Positions 11,076-22,513 of a DNA stretch of 64,000 bases are shown here, in pieces (the first letter of the stretch is position 1; every line of letters begins with the position of its first letter). This DNA is from Sialis fuliginosa. Its lineage: Eukaryota; Arthropoda; Insecta; Megaloptera; Sialidae. Both the position numbers and the translations under genes were made by a program. The notes below the pieces were generated by a model, which worked only from the letters and a program-made list of their open reading frames with translations, was not told where the DNA came from and made no database searches. The stretch lies in contig OY540814.1 of NCBI GenBank assembly GCA_961205875.1, positions 24,930,151 through 24,994,150 on the forward strand, read 5' to 3'.

Positions 11076-11291
11076 GTAGTTTAATGTCCGGTATTATAAA
11101 GTAGCTAGCAAGCACTTAAAATCCGCCATAAAAATGCAATTTTGACCCCGGAAATCGAAAGAGCACACTCGAAAATAGTAAAATACACGACTTTTATTTA
11201 TATTACTTCCGTTATTCTTAATGAGTTTGGAGCTCAAAGATTGACGAAAAAAATTGTTCTTTTGGTCCTTAATGGGTTAACTAACCTAATG
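11076..11291 (+). repeat. Fragment of the TCCGGTATTATAAAG MITE family
   Basis: 'gtccggtattataaagtagc' followed by 'tagcaagcactt' repeats the left end of the adjacent element at 11292. Its own right half is missing. Confidence 0.6.
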
Positions 11292-11583
11292 TCCGGTATT
11301 ATAAAGGAGCTAGCAAAATTTGCTAGCTAGCAATTACTTTCAAATGGGGTATTAATTCTGTACTAGTATCTATGGATTAGTTATGGACTTTAGAGCAGTG
11401 ACACTTTAACTAATTGTAACACAGTTTTCACCGTACAAAATAATTTTCATAATATCATCACTGTGATGCGCGAAACTTGTCAAAGTCTTCAACAAACTCC
11501 AAAAGAACTGTCATATAAGTTTGATATCTCATTTGAAAGTGCTTGCTAGCTAGCAAATTTGTTAGCTCCTTTATAATACCGGA
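11292..11583. mobile_element. TCCGGTATTATAAAG MITE, 292 bp
   Basis: The left TCCGGTATTATAAAGGAGC and right GCTCCTTTATAATACCGGA are inverted for more than 60 bases, including nested GCTAGCTAGC and AAATGGGGTATTAA/TTGATATCTCATTT parts. No clear target duplication is visible. An inverted half-copy is at 54551-54685, and weaker relatives occur near 38360 and 49530-49640. Confidence 0.85.
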
Positions 11584-12280
11584 TATAAGATATACTTATT
11601 CATTGTTATTGTTGTTTTTACGACTTTTGTTAAAATAACTTGAATATTTTCAACAAAATACTATGATTTAGTTCATTTACTTATTTTCGAAAATAAGTAT
11701 TACAAATGATATATCGTAGAATAGTAGAGTAAAAAACGTAAACTAATTCTAGGTTCTTAGGCTTTGCACAGTGAAAGTCGCCTCAACTAAACATAGTTAC
11801 ATAATTCAACACGTGATCAAGATTTAAGAATGAAATTTAAACCTCACTTACCCCACACAAAAGACAACCACTGTCCTTAATGCGTACCGTTGTTTTTGTC
11901 TACGCGCGCTACTTTTTTTGACGACGACTGGGGTAGATTTCAAACGATCTGATTTCTTTATTATTACGTTGGTAACACTGATTATTATTTGTATGCCGTT
12001 TAATTTAATTTGCCGCATGTTTTTGTGTTGGCTATGATTAGAATCATGTGTTATAATACGTTATTAAGGTATACGTCGTGCGTTTGTTATTTTATGCTAA
12101 TTTTATTTGCTATTAATCGAGCGTTTAACTAGAAAATCTGCTTCTGAAAATTTGTTCATTTAAAATCATGTTATCTTTAATGCGTACACATTATTATAAT
12201 ATGATTAATTATATTATAGTATTTAAATCATTACTCATACGGTTAACATACATATTTATACAAAATTGTAATGTAAATTA
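11584..12280. other. Unassigned sequence
   Basis: A CpG-richer patch at 11850-11960 ('gtctacgcgcgctact', 'gacgacgactggggtag') is unique in the window. The rest is A+T-rich with nothing recognised. Confidence 0.35.
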
Positions 12281-13377
12281 AGGTACTAGCACCAGTCTTG
12301 GCCGCTTTAAAAGTAAGGTATATTTTTTTTTGATTTTGATGAGTTTCTTTTTTGAAATTTTCATGTTACTAATAAAACAAGTACATCTTTATTAAATCAA
12401 TTAAATTACCCAAGTTCGCAAATATAGTTTATTTTTTAAATTATAGATTTTTATTTTGTTTATGTTTTTTCTCCAGTAATGGATAAAGTAAAACCCGTAA
12501 TGGGCACCCAGTGATGGACTCTTGCTGATGATTACAAAATGAGAAGTACTACGACACAAATGTTATAAAATATAGAATCGTAAAATTTGAAACAATGTAA
12601 AGCAGTTTCTATGATAATATAATAATTAATAAATAAATTATACTAATAATTAGTTAGCCGATTGTCATCAAATCACGCTGTAGGACAGTTAAATGTATAT
12701 ATAGATTTATATTCAGAAATGGTAATAATCAAATATCAACAAATATTTCGAATTTAGTACATTTAATTAAATAGTGATTGATTTTAAATAATATAATATT
12801 ATCAATTGTAAACAATAAGCATTTGATTTAGAGATTGCAGCATCACATTGCTGTACCACTCTACTTCAATAATCAGTAACGGGTAATTATACAGTTTTGA
12901 ACAATTATTTTTTAGGGAACCCCCTCCCCCTGATAGGAAACAATCACACTAATTACTCAATGGTAAATAGAAATGTAAAAGTACTTTAATTTAATTCAAA
13001 CATTTTTCACGGACCTCCGGAAAAAGTTCAGCGGACCCACAGGGGTCCGCGGACTCTAGTTTAAAAACCACTGCGCTAGAGCGAAGCAAGTGTGTATATA
13101 CTCGTAAATGTATTATAATAGAAATGGATATGCAATATACATAAATATTATAGTACATTACAGTTTGTACTAATTTTCCTTTTCGATAAAAAGTGTCCAT
13201 CACTGGGTACCCATTACTGACTTTGTACATTAATTGCAGACTTTGGTAATCAAATTGATTTAATAAAGAGGTACTTGTTTTATTAGTAACATGAGTTCAT
13301 AGTTCATGAGAATTACAAAAAAGTCCATCAATCTCAAAAACAGATATACCTTGCTGTTAAAGCTGGTGCTAGTACCT
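12281..13377. mobile_element. Head-to-head composite of the AGGTACTGG MITE
   Basis: Both outer ends carry the same variant, AGGTACTAGCACC and GGTGCTAGTACCT, each flanked by TA. 12281-12780 is a nearly complete family member in reverse orientation, lacking only its 5' tip. 13187-13377 is the 3' end of a second copy in forward orientation. Between them lies a hAT fragment (12893-13073). The shared terminal variant suggests the structure could have moved as one unit or arisen by fold-back repair. Confidence 0.8.
12893..13073 (-). mobile_element. hAT MITE fragment, left end lost
   Basis: It matches 59605-59813 from 'ttttgaacaattattttt' through 'tggtaaatagaaatgtaaaa' to the end TTTAAAAACCACTG. 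The left terminal repeat is absent, so no target duplication can be read. It sits inside the composite at 12281-13377. Confidence 0.75.
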
Positions 13378-13830
13378 TATATTCATTAAAATTTATTTTG
13401 CTAAATATTTTTTATCGGTTTTATTAAAGAAAATTGATTAAATACCCCATCTTGAATAAACTGTCACCATATCGTACAGAAGTAATCATACATATGTGTG
13501 CAACTGATTCACTATATTACATAAGCCAGAAATAGGACGGACGGAGATATTATTTAGGAATAATATTATCTTCTCTTGACATAACAAGCTTGAGGGTCGA
13601 TGTTAACAAACAACCCGATTGTTCACAATCTACCCTAACTCATACACATACATATGTACATGCATGTATACATGAATGTCATCTTATTGGAGCATTCAAT
13701 AGGTATAGGTACCTTGGTACCTATACAATATCATCTTCTATCAGATAGTTATTCATTGATGAATTTTTCATAAGTATTGAAAGATTGCCGTTATGCGCTT
13801 CTTATAGAGAAATTATGTACTACGTTTTAG
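13378..13830. other. Unassigned sequence
   Basis: 'aggtataggtaccttggtacctatac' near 13699-13725 is a small palindrome and the area also has CATA-type short repeats. No coding or mobile signal is supported. Confidence 0.35.
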
Positions 13831-13831
13831 A

Positions 13832-14095
13832 CATTGGCGCCGGCAGAATTTCTTCCAGAGGGGTACATCTAGATATATAAAATAATTTAAAAAATAATAA
13901 TTTTGTAATAATAATAAACTTGTATTTCATTTAGCATGACTAAAAAAAAGTCTGCAGTTTTTATTTTTCCTTATCTAAATTTATAATAAAATTACAGAGT
14001 GAACTTGACGCGACCAAAAAAAAAAGGTCCTCATTTTTATATTCTGACCTGAATTTTAAATTAAAAATTCTTGCACCCCCCTCCCGGCACAGCTG
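13832..14095. mobile_element. Probable hAT MITE remnant related to 44950-45378
   Basis: The interior 'gcatgactaaaaaaaag' then 'acgcgaccaaaaaaaaaagg' and a C-rich block before 'cccggcacag' parallels the interior of 44950-45378. The ends are eroded and no target duplication is seen. Confidence 0.5.
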
Positions 14096-15825
14096 TATTT
14101 TAAATATGAGGAAATACTTTTTATAAATTTTCATCTTTGTGATATTTTCTTAACCCTTTAAACGCGACCATATAGCGAAATACTTCTTCCTGAAAATGGG
14201 CACATTTTTCTAGAAAAATCAAAGAGGTCTAATTTTTTTTAAGGAACTTGATATTCGTGTGTAGTATATTGACGACTAATTTTTTAGTAAAAACAATTTT
14301 TTTAATATAATTTTTATTTTACATAAATATAAAATTTACTAATATAAAAATAAATATATATAAAGGATGTGACGAAGGATTTTACTGAATTTTTAGATTG
14401 TTATAATAATAATAAATTTATATTTTTAGTATTTTTTTTTAACAAAATCAGGCTTTACAAATCGATAAAGAATTTAATTACAAAGATTAAATAAAACATT
14501 TTTTATTAGGTTTACTCCAAAATTGCAGCCTGTACATTGATTAGAAACAAAAATGTCACTTAAACCCATTGTGCGGTGTCGTCTGGGTGGATGTCGGAAT
14601 GTCGCCATAATTTTCTCCGGCTTGCGTCACACTTTTATTTACCGCTTACTCCTCCCCCTGGCATGATCTTATTCGGAAAATCATAACGAATACGTTAATG
14701 CATGTTTCATTTAAATCACAAACACACATTCTGAGTAAGTTAATGTTCACAAAATGTTCTCAAAATTCAATATTGTTTAGTGATAAATATTTTTACCTGT
14801 TGGCGCCATTGGTTTACAATCCAATATCTGATGCAATATGAAACGTGTTTATTTATTAACGTTTAAATAGCGCAGACAGGGATAATATTTGTTCCTACGT
14901 TACCAGAATGTAGGTTTCAATATAGAATTTGATCTAGATCTTCATATTCTGAATGATTTTATTTTTCCTTAATTTTTTTTTAATGCGTGGTCTATACCAC
15001 TTAAAATTTAACAAAAAATTTTATGTTTTAAATGTTTTTTATGTGGTACAAAAATCATTTGTTATTGGTTTTTGATTTTTTGCCTGACCACGGTTAAAAC
15101 GTAACATGGTTATAACGACATAAAACCTGTGGTCCCGTGTTCGACTGTACATCAAAAATATCTTACTTCACTCGAACATGAAAATAAGAAAATCGATAAA
15201 AAGCATCTGATGTAAAATTTATGCTTTATTTAAATCACAAACCACTACTGTTTCGTATACATAAATAAATAAAACACAGTTACAACAATATGTGAGTGTC
15301 CAGAAACCGACAGTGGATAGAATCAACGCTATTGAATTCATAACAGTCCAATAAAAGTTGTTCCAAACTTTCCCCCACTTCCCCTGCCCCCCACCCACCC
15401 ACTCTTTGTTGTTTTATGGTGCGACGTTCAATGTTTAATAATACACGAATATTTGGATTGTGATCAAACTTTCTCTCTCTCTTTTTCTATGTTTTTCTCT
15501 TTATTACTTTGAGCGACGAAGATTTATATGTACAAAATCTTTTACGTGCTTCAAGAAATGACATTTTATTTTGTACTGTTTCATGTTGGTACAAGTGCTA
15601 TTATTTATTATGTATGGTATACTTGACTTTAAAGTGTGTAATTACTATGTTGGTAACACTGGTTGTGGAGTAATTGTGTTTTTAATTATTGGTAGGTTAA
15701 TTATTAAAAAAAATTTAAATCGTCTAGTTTTTATTTATCATAAAAATACGTATAGGATTTGTCTGTACAATATACATATATCTCCTGTTTAGCATTTTTT
15801 ATAATTTTAGAATTTCGTCTTATTT
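14096..15825. other. Long unassigned A+T-rich stretch
   Basis: A GC-richer unique patch lies at 14570-14660 ('gtgcggtgtcgtctgggtgg', 'ttctccggcttgcgtcac'). Near 15085-15150 'cggttaaaacgtaacatgg' through 'gttcgactgta' resembles one end of a pogo-like element. The 73-codon open frame at 15571-15792 is hydrophobic and low-complexity, and I do not call it. Confidence 0.35.
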
Positions 15826-15827
15826 AC

Positions 15828-15990
15828 ATGTTTATTCCGTCTTATCTAAAAAACGGCGTAACCGATTTGGGTGGGACTTTGACTGTTACAAAATCCGAAT
15901 ACTCTAGAATTAGTTTAGGTTAGGTATTACCGACCTATTCTATCAAAAGGCTAAGTAATGGCATCAAATACCGATGGAGAGTTGTACTAT
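15828..15990 (+). repeat. Dispersed repeat body of insect type
   Basis: 'acggcgtaaccgatttggg' and 'ctaagtaatggcatcaaata' resemble common interspersed repeats whose sequence includes 'accgattt'. It is a single copy here with unclear edges. Confidence 0.35.
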
Positions 15991-16699
15991 TTTTTATTGT
16001 AACAAGTAAAGCGACAAAAAACATGTTTAGAACAGCTGGTCGTATGGGCGTTCACCAATTATTAAATATACGCGGAAAAACTACGGATAAAATTTAGTTT
16101 GTTAATTATTTAAGGATTTAGGAATGGATATTTTTTTAAAGATATTTTGAATTGTGTTTAAACAAATTTTAATTGAAAATATTTAAAAATTATAAAGTTA
16201 TAAAATATAAAAAAATCACCTCCGCATATGAAGAATAATTATTTTCTTAACCCATCACAGTGGTGTTCTTTTCTCCCTTAATCAGTCTGCCTTCTGCTCA
16301 CATGACAAATATAAAAATCAATGTGATAAATCGACATCTTAAGTTAAAAACAAAAGTGCAAAAAAACAGTAAAAAATCTTGCGCGAAAAAGTAAAGTTGG
16401 CACAAAAACAGTTCTATTTAGACCTTCTGTGAAAGAATTAATAAAACTATCAATTCTCAATGTATAAAAACTTTAGCAGAGTCTGCTATAAAAAATGATT
16501 GATCGCTATAAGTTGTCCGGTCAAGATGTCAGCGTTACAATAGTGCCATTTGCGATTGGAAAACCGATGTTCAATAAGTGATATCATTGTCGAAGATATA
16601 TTTTCAATGTTTTATTGCAGTGTAGTATGAAATATATTACTTTATATTGGTTATATCTTAGCCAACGTTTTGACAAAATACAGTTGACACTGTCTATGC
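15991..16699. other. Unassigned A+T-rich sequence
   Basis: No repeat ends or open frames are supported. Confidence 0.3.
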
Positions 16700-16800
16700 C
16701 AGAGGTCACCAACCTTTTTGCAAAGAGGGCCATATTAAGAATTATGAAATGTATAATTGACCGAGAAAAAAATTAGAATGCACGTTTTCCTATGTCTTGA
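16700..16800 (+). mobile_element. hAT left-end fragment
   Basis: CAGAGGTCACCAACCTTTTT followed by 'gcaaagagggccat' is a classic hAT end. I find no matching right end nearby, so the extent is uncertain. Confidence 0.5.
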
Positions 16801-17013
16801 TTAGGTACTATTTTTTTCTCTTAAAGTTGTCGCCCAAAGTACTAAGTGTTATGTATCATTTTAAGATTTTTTTACTGACTTCCTTTATTTATTTGAATAT
16901 TTTTCATAAAATTTCATTTTCACCTATTTTAAGGTGATTAAAAAAATATGTCGAAATTCGGCCGCAGTGCAGCGTAAACGGCCAGAAATATAAATAAAGT
17001 TTAGGGGCAGGGG

Positions 17014-17140
17014 TCAAATTATACTCTATTTCATTTAAGAATGCAGTGCTTGCCGAGGTTTTAACGGTACGAATCGTACATTTTACTGTCAAAAACCACG
17101 CTAACCACTGCATTCTTAAATGAAATAGAGTATAATTTGA
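17014..17140. mobile_element. Perfect 35-bp foldback, 127 bp
   Basis: Bases 17014-17048 and 17106-17140 are exact reverse complements over 35 positions, beginning TCAAATTATACTCTATTTC. The 57-base loop has its own short palindrome, GTACGAATCGTAC. Perfect arms in such A+T-rich sequence mean recent origin, gene conversion or selection on the hairpin. It could be a miniature foldback transposon or a hairpin RNA source. Confidence 0.85.
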
Positions 17141-17337
17141 TAATTTAAATTTAATTGCATTTGTTTCAAAGGCAACATGAATTAGTAGATGTACTCGTAT
17201 TGCATCAGTGAAATAGTGTTATTGTGAATCTGCCTGGCGTTTTGCCAATCAGGAGCGCGTATTATACTTTCTATGTTAGTTACCGCTGCAATGTTAAATG
17301 AAACAGACTATAGGAATAGTTTTTTAAACATTATAAC

Positions 17338-17616
17338 TAGAGATTGAAAAAATAATTGTTATTTTCAATGAAATAGCTACTAGTTGAATTTTCTTTCGGA
17401 AAATAGTTGCTAAATAGTTTTTTTTACGATTTAATAATAATTAGTGCAAACGAAGCAGTAAAAAGTATCGCAAATAGTTGGAAAGGTAGTTGCAAATAGT
17501 AGATTTCAAATTGTGTTCAATCAAACCAGTTTTCTGAGAATGATGGAGATATGTAATAAAAATTACAATAAATGCATTTTTACGCAATAGTTGAAAAACT
17601 ATTTTTCCAATCTCTA
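17338..17616. mobile_element. hAT MITE, 279 bp, TAGAGATTG ends
   Basis: Inverted ends TAGAGATTGAAAAAAT and TTTTTCCAATCTCTA are flanked by attataac (17330-17337) and attaaaac (17617-17624), an 8-bp duplication with one change. The interior repeats 'aactatttgc'-type motifs. An opposite-strand copy is at 63421-63680. Confidence 0.85.
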
Positions 17617-17648
17617 ATTAAAACAGAAAATACGAACTGTTTTAAATT

Positions 17649-18020
17649 TTAAGTTTTTTTTTTAATAAATAATTCGAATGTTTTAACAATAGCACAAAAG
17701 CTGGTATTGATAGAAATAATCGACGGCATGAAGTATATTGCTAACAATTTATAAGGCCGGTAGAAACATTGCAAATGAACGTAGCGGTGGATGAGATATT
17801 GCTCCAGACGCCCACCGCCGCTCCATATAAACATCTCCAGTGGAGCTCGCTGATTAAACGGCTGTTCATTTACTGTAAATACACTTTTAATCTTTACTTT
17901 TTTCTCTCGGGTAGGTAGTTATTTTATTTCTTTGCTTGATTCTATTGAAAATTCTGTACTTTAATATCCGGTGAAAAATTAGTTATAGATAAATAGATAT
18001 TTCATTAACGGAGATATCAC
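17649..18020. other. Unassigned sequence
   Basis: A GC-richer patch at 17745-17845 ('gctccagacgcccaccgcc') has no match in the window. The open frame over it on the minus strand is only 61 codons with no recognisable motif. Confidence 0.35.
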
Positions 18021-18021
18021 A

Positions 18022-18043
18022 ATGAATCTTGGCTTCTGGGTGT
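18022..18043. repeat. Left member of an inverted pair with 19502-19523
   Basis: ATCTTGGCTTCTGGGTGTAA occurs here on the + strand and on the minus strand at about 19503-19523, 1.45 kb away. The pair may mark the ends of an old composite or two fragments of one repeat. Confidence 0.6.
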
Positions 18044-18103
18044 AAGCCGTGTCTCGTTTACGTGGTTATCTCAATGAACGTTTCATTCATTTTTAAGGAA
18101 AAT

Positions 18104-18569
18104 GATCTAAAAGTCGTAACTTACATCTATAAGTTAAGTCCCAAAATCTGCGAATGTCACAATATAAAAAAATGTAGATAGAAAGGACACAAAATTAATG
18201 AGATTTGACTTTTGGTTTTTGGGGAAATGATAGTTCAAAATGTGCTGATAATGGGCGTAATCTACGAAGAGCCATAATTTCTGATCTTGTTTTTTTTATT
18301 TCCTAATTTTCAGTACATTTTTTAGTTTTTTTTGGATGGATAGTTTTCTTATAAAATTTAAAAATGTTTGAAAAATTCTAAAAATAATTTATTTATATTA
18401 TTTGGCTAGTTTTAGGTTTTTACGAGATAAAAATAAAAATAAACATAGAATATTTCGGTGCCTATTACAACTTTTGATCTATATTTTCCCAAAAAAAAAA
18501 AAATTCAACAAATTTTTTTGCGAAATTCGCAGATTTTGAGGTTTTCGCGGTTAACTTGACTTTTAGATC
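18104..18569. mobile_element. TIR element, GATCTAAAAGTC ends, 466 bp
   Basis: GATCTAAAAGTC (18104-18115) and GACTTTTAGATC (18558-18569) are perfect inverted repeats. Matching continues inward through 'taagtcccaaaatctgcgaa' and 'ttcgcagattttgaggtt'. No target duplication is clear. No coding capacity. Confidence 0.7.
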
Positions 18570-19080
18570 GTCATCTTGACCAACGTTTTTGTTATTTTCA
18601 TATTTATTGTGGTGAGCAGTGGGCATACCGAATATCAATTGTTTGAATAAAATATTTAAATTATCATAAAAATATTAATTTATCCAAAATAAAATATTGT
18701 GAAATGTAGGTAGGTTAATAAATTATAACTTTAATACCTGACATTTAATATAAAAATGATAAAGACACATATACATACATACATATTTAAATTATATAAA
18801 TACGATGCTAAAAATACAAGGCATGATTTACAAAAAAATGTTTTATTTATAAAAATGTTACGTTATTTTAAATTATTAAACAGGCATTAAAAATGGAATT
18901 CGTTCATAATTTATGAAATGTGTTTACCTTCTGATATTTTATGAATGGATATAAAAATAAAACAACAAAAATTATGTTTGCATTATTAAAAATTTAATAC
19001 AATAGGTACCTGTAGTTTTATGTTTTGAAGATTAAATTTCATAAAAAAAATTTAATTATTATATATGATAAGATAAACTG
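18570..19080. other. Unassigned A+T-rich sequence
   Basis: Contains a CATA microsatellite near 18770-18786. Nothing else is recognised. Confidence 0.4.
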
Positions 19081-19109
19081 TTAGTAGTTCGTGCTTCTTA
19101 CGGTTTCGT

Positions 19110-19420
19110 CAATATATATGTTCGTCCGTAGTGTAACTAGAAAACTATTGGACCGATTGAGCTGAAATAGGTACAATATGTATAATAGGATGTTTTTTTT
19201 AATTTTTATTTTTCTTAATTCTTTCTTTATGATATGCTGCTGTAAGAAATTAAAATAAATAAAATTTTCAACGAGATATTCACGCATAAGTAAAAAAGTA
19301 ATTTTTCCCATGTTAATCAAATGGAAAAAAGACTCGGTTTGCGCCGTTCACAGGTTTGATCTATGAGTCTAAAATTTTGGGACAATTAACTTTTGATCCA
19401 AAGCTAAAACATAGCCCAAT
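19110..19420 (-). repeat. Repeat B, also forming the foldback at 26224-26800
   Basis: 'gatattcacgcataagtaaa', 'gttaatcaaatggaaaa', 'ctcggtttgcgccgttcaca' and 'ttttgatccaaagctaaa' match 26622-26765 closely. The same sequence in opposite orientation is at 26240-26370. It is a dispersed repeat with no intact frame. Confidence 0.75.
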
Positions 19421-19637
19421 GGGACCGAAAAAAAATAAAAATAAAAAACCCTGTCTTTTGGAGATATTATAATAAAGTAAGCCGCGTCGATTTGGTAAAC
19501 ACTTACACCCAGAAGCCAAGATCCATATCAAGATATAATATACAGCGTGGTCCCGAACAAGATGTATAATTAATGACTTTTTTAATAGAATAATCCTTTT
19601 ATTTATATCGTACTTAATTCCTGTATTATTATATGTA

Positions 19638-19778
19638 ATACCGTGTATTAACAACTCTATTTTTAATATTCAATATATTTTTTTTAAATAGTAAAATATA
19701 TGAGCTATCCATAAATAACATATTTTATAAATTTTAAACTTTTATCTAAACATTGCTCTAATGATCGAATAACTTTAA
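19638..19778 (-). repeat. Repeat C, inverse of 29207-29372
   Basis: 'taataccgtgtattaa', 'tatgagctatccataaataa' and 'ctctaatgatcgaataac' are the reverse complement of segments at 29207-29370. A paired dispersed repeat of unknown class. Confidence 0.7.
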
Positions 19779-19779
19779 C

Positions 19780-20780
19780 TTTTTTGCTGTTTTGCCTTTT
19801 TGTTTCATTCACCAATCGATCAAAACTGACGGAACTCACATCATTTTGTATATACGGTGTAATTTTAATAATTTTTAGTATTTTTCAAATTTTTTCAGCT
19901 AGTTTCTAAAAGTGACGATAGCTCTGTATAATAAAAATACTAATAAATCAAATGCTTGCGGAACACCGGCTGTGTTATAAAATGTGTTAGATTCAGATAC
20001 AAAGGTGTTTTTAACAAATAATCTCCATCGGGGAACAACACATTCATTATTGTACGGGTAACACACTGATAAGGGTTGCACGTCTAACTGGGTGGTCACG
20101 GGTGGGTCGGGGGGTGTCGCACGCGAGACGGCAGGTGCCCGATTACAATAGGACAGGTGCGCGCTAACTTGGTTCATTAAATGTAAACTTTCTGTTACTC
20201 TCTTAAATACGCATATGTATTTATTTGTGGTGAATATGCAGATGAATAAATTGTACTATGGAAGTTGTTCTTTAATAAATCTACTAAAAGTTAGTTTGGT
20301 AGAATATGACAGGGGTAAAAAACGTTTTTGGTTTGATTGTTTAGTAGGTGTTACAGAATAATTGATCTAAAGCGGAGGATTTCATTTTAAAGACTAAAAA
20401 AATAGCTTTTTGTATGAAGTCAGTTGAAGAACTAAAATTTAATTAATTTCAAACCTCAATAATAATTATAATAGCTGTCATATTGTGATGTAGGAAAAGC
20501 ATAAATTGGTTCAATTATTATTCAAATTTTAGAAATGGTATCATAGTTATTGGGGTTGGGTTGATTTAATTCATCATTCAACAAATTTGTAGTTTTTTTA
20601 TTTTTATTTTCGATAGTAAATATGGGTTCCAGAAGTCTTCGATCACGGAGTTTCATGGTCGCTTGGTTGATATGTATCTATCTTCTAGGTCATCTCAACC
20701 AAAAAATATACATATAAACGTTTAAGAAAGGTGTGAATATTCATTTAAAAATGATAATTTTAAAATTTTTAAAGTACATA
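19780..20780. other. Unassigned sequence with a G-rich island
   Basis: At 20088-20165 'gggtggtcacgggtgggtcg' and 'gggggtgtcgcacgcgag' form a short CpG- and G-rich island with G-quadruplex potential. A 92-codon open frame covers it on the minus strand (19899-20177), with no motif I recognise. The rest is A+T-rich. Confidence 0.35.
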
Positions 20781-20809
20781 ACATACAGCAGCTATTCTGG
20801 TTCATCGAA

Positions 20810-21060
20810 TGGTAAAAAGATATTTGCTCAAATTACAGTTAAAATTTGAAACCAATCGGTTCAGTATTTTCGTAAATCGGATTGAGGTGTGGGTGGTTTT
20901 TTAAAATTATTATTATTTTTTTCAGTTTTTCAAAATATCTCAAGAACGATGCATGTTGCATGAATATTGTCAATTTTTTTTTGTAGAGCGTTAAATTTTT
21001 TATAAAAATCTTTGTAGTAAAATATTCTCTCACTAAAGATTGCAAAATTTACACCTATCT
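20810..21060 (+). repeat. Distant relative of the repeat at 53153-53600
   Basis: 'aaaatatctcaagaacgat', 'ttttttgtagagcgttaaat' and 'aaaatattctctcactaaag' line up with 53430-53550, with many changes. Confidence 0.5.
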
Positions 21061-21750
21061 GATTTAAAGAGGGAGTATTTCTAGAAAATATATTAATATA
21101 ATAAGTAATAACTTAAAGTAACAAAAAAAAGTAAGTATTGAGTTATTGAATATAAATTTATTGTTTGTAAAAAAATCTGTTTGATTCAATATATTATTTT
21201 CTGACGCAATAAAAAATCAATATTTGGTAATTACATCTATCAAACTCGACGAGACTTTTATCTGTTATAAATTCATTAAACATGGCAGACACGCTAATGA
21301 CTTCAAATCGTAAATAAAGCAGTGTTCGCGCGATTTAAAAAACCGTTCAGTGATTTAATTCATTTAGGTAAAAAATTATAGAACATTATTAGAAAAAAAT
21401 AACGGGTTTTCCGGTTCTTTCGGTTTTCGGTTCAGCTCCGAGTGATTAATTAAAAAAAAATTATTAAAAAAATTTTTATACCATAATTTAGAACATTTTA
21501 TGGTACTTGTATGATAGTCCGAATAAGATAATGTTAACGCGCGTATTTTAACATGTACTGAACCGTAAAACCGATATTTTTATTTCGGTTCTGTTCCGGT
21601 TTTCGTTCCGGCAAAAAATAACGGTTTTTCCAGTTTTCGGTTCAGTTTTCATAATAATTGAATATTTTGTTGAGGTCCTCTTGAAAATAACAAACAACAG
21701 ACAAAAACTATGGTTATGACTTATCAAATACAAATCCCCTAACGATAAAA
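21061..21750. other. Unassigned sequence with CCGGTTTTCGGTTC-like repeats
   Basis: 'tttccggttctttcggttttcggttcag' variants at 21408-21440 and 21575-21650 recur on both sides of an A+T-rich core, some inverted ('ctgaaccgtaaaaccgat'). This looks like a decayed TIR element about 250 bases long, but I cannot fix its ends. Confidence 0.4.
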
Positions 21751-21877
21751 ATTGTAAGAGTTTAGACTTACACGTGTTTCAATAGCAATGTTATCATCAT
21801 CATCAAGTTAGTGTCTTTAGGACTCTGATGATGATAGCATTGCTATTGAAACACGTGTAAGTCTAAACTCTTACAAT
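21751..21877. mobile_element. Perfect 40-bp foldback, 127 bp
   Basis: 21751-21790 and 21838-21877 are exact reverse complements over 40 bases (ATTGTAAGAGTTTAGACTTA...). Pairing continues inward through ATCATCATC/GATGATGAT with one bulge. The loop is about 20 bases. Another snap-back miniature element, apparently recent. Confidence 0.88.
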
Positions 21878-22190
21878 CCTCTTGAAAAGTAAATAGTTAT
21901 TTATTGAAAGTAATGAGGAAGTGTATAGTGTATGTACATATCAAATGTTTAAAAAACGAGTGAATGTCCTTTGGCACGAAATAGTCGAGAGAGATATTAG
22001 CACTAGTGTTCAGACACGCGTTACACTTGTGTTGTTGCAGCACTAATTAATATTTAACAGGTAACTCTGACGATGAGACATCGACCACACAAGTTTCATT
22101 AACCTTTTAATTCGCAAATGATACACTGGTGCATCAGTGGCGTGCGCGTACCTTAAATAATTATCCGTTGTTCATTATCCATATACTAAT
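21878..22190. other. Unassigned sequence with a lone hAT-like end
   Basis: CAGTGGCGTGCGCG begins at 22135. A mate-like TGCACGCCACTG ends at about 63955, but the two are unconnected. Nothing else is recognised. Confidence 0.35.
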
Positions 22191-22194
22191 ACAT

Positions 22195-22335
22195 ACTAAT
22201 ATTATAAATGTGAAAGTAACTCTATCTGTCTGTTTGTTACCTTTTCACGGTTAAACCGCTGAACTGATCTTATTGAAATTTGGCAGAGAGATAGCTTGCA
22301 TCATGAGAAAGGATAACAAAAATTGATTAGCTAAA
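22195..22335 (-). repeat. Moth-type interspersed repeat
   Basis: 'ttataaatgtgaaagtaact', 'tgtttgttaccttttcacgg', 'accgctgaactgatctt' and 'ggcagagagatagcttgcat' are the reverse strand of the family seen at 34675, 35205, 52002 and 59835. The family is very common in lepidopteran genomes. Confidence 0.75.
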
Positions 22336-22513
22336 AAAATGTTTAAAGTTAGTAAGATAAACTTCGGAAAAGCACTAAAAATCATGTAGAACTCCGGAAT
22401 ACGAAAAAATATGAAAAGTTAAAAAATGGGACTTTTTCAGTTGGTGGTTGGCATATTTTCCAAAATTTGGAGCAATATTATGATGTTAAAAAAAAGTTAC
22501 AGGTATGTGAATA

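Noticed and set aside
22485-22510. ACAG|GTATGT as a splice fusion
   Set aside because: The preceding bases are A-rich and not pyrimidine-rich, and it abuts a transposon end.
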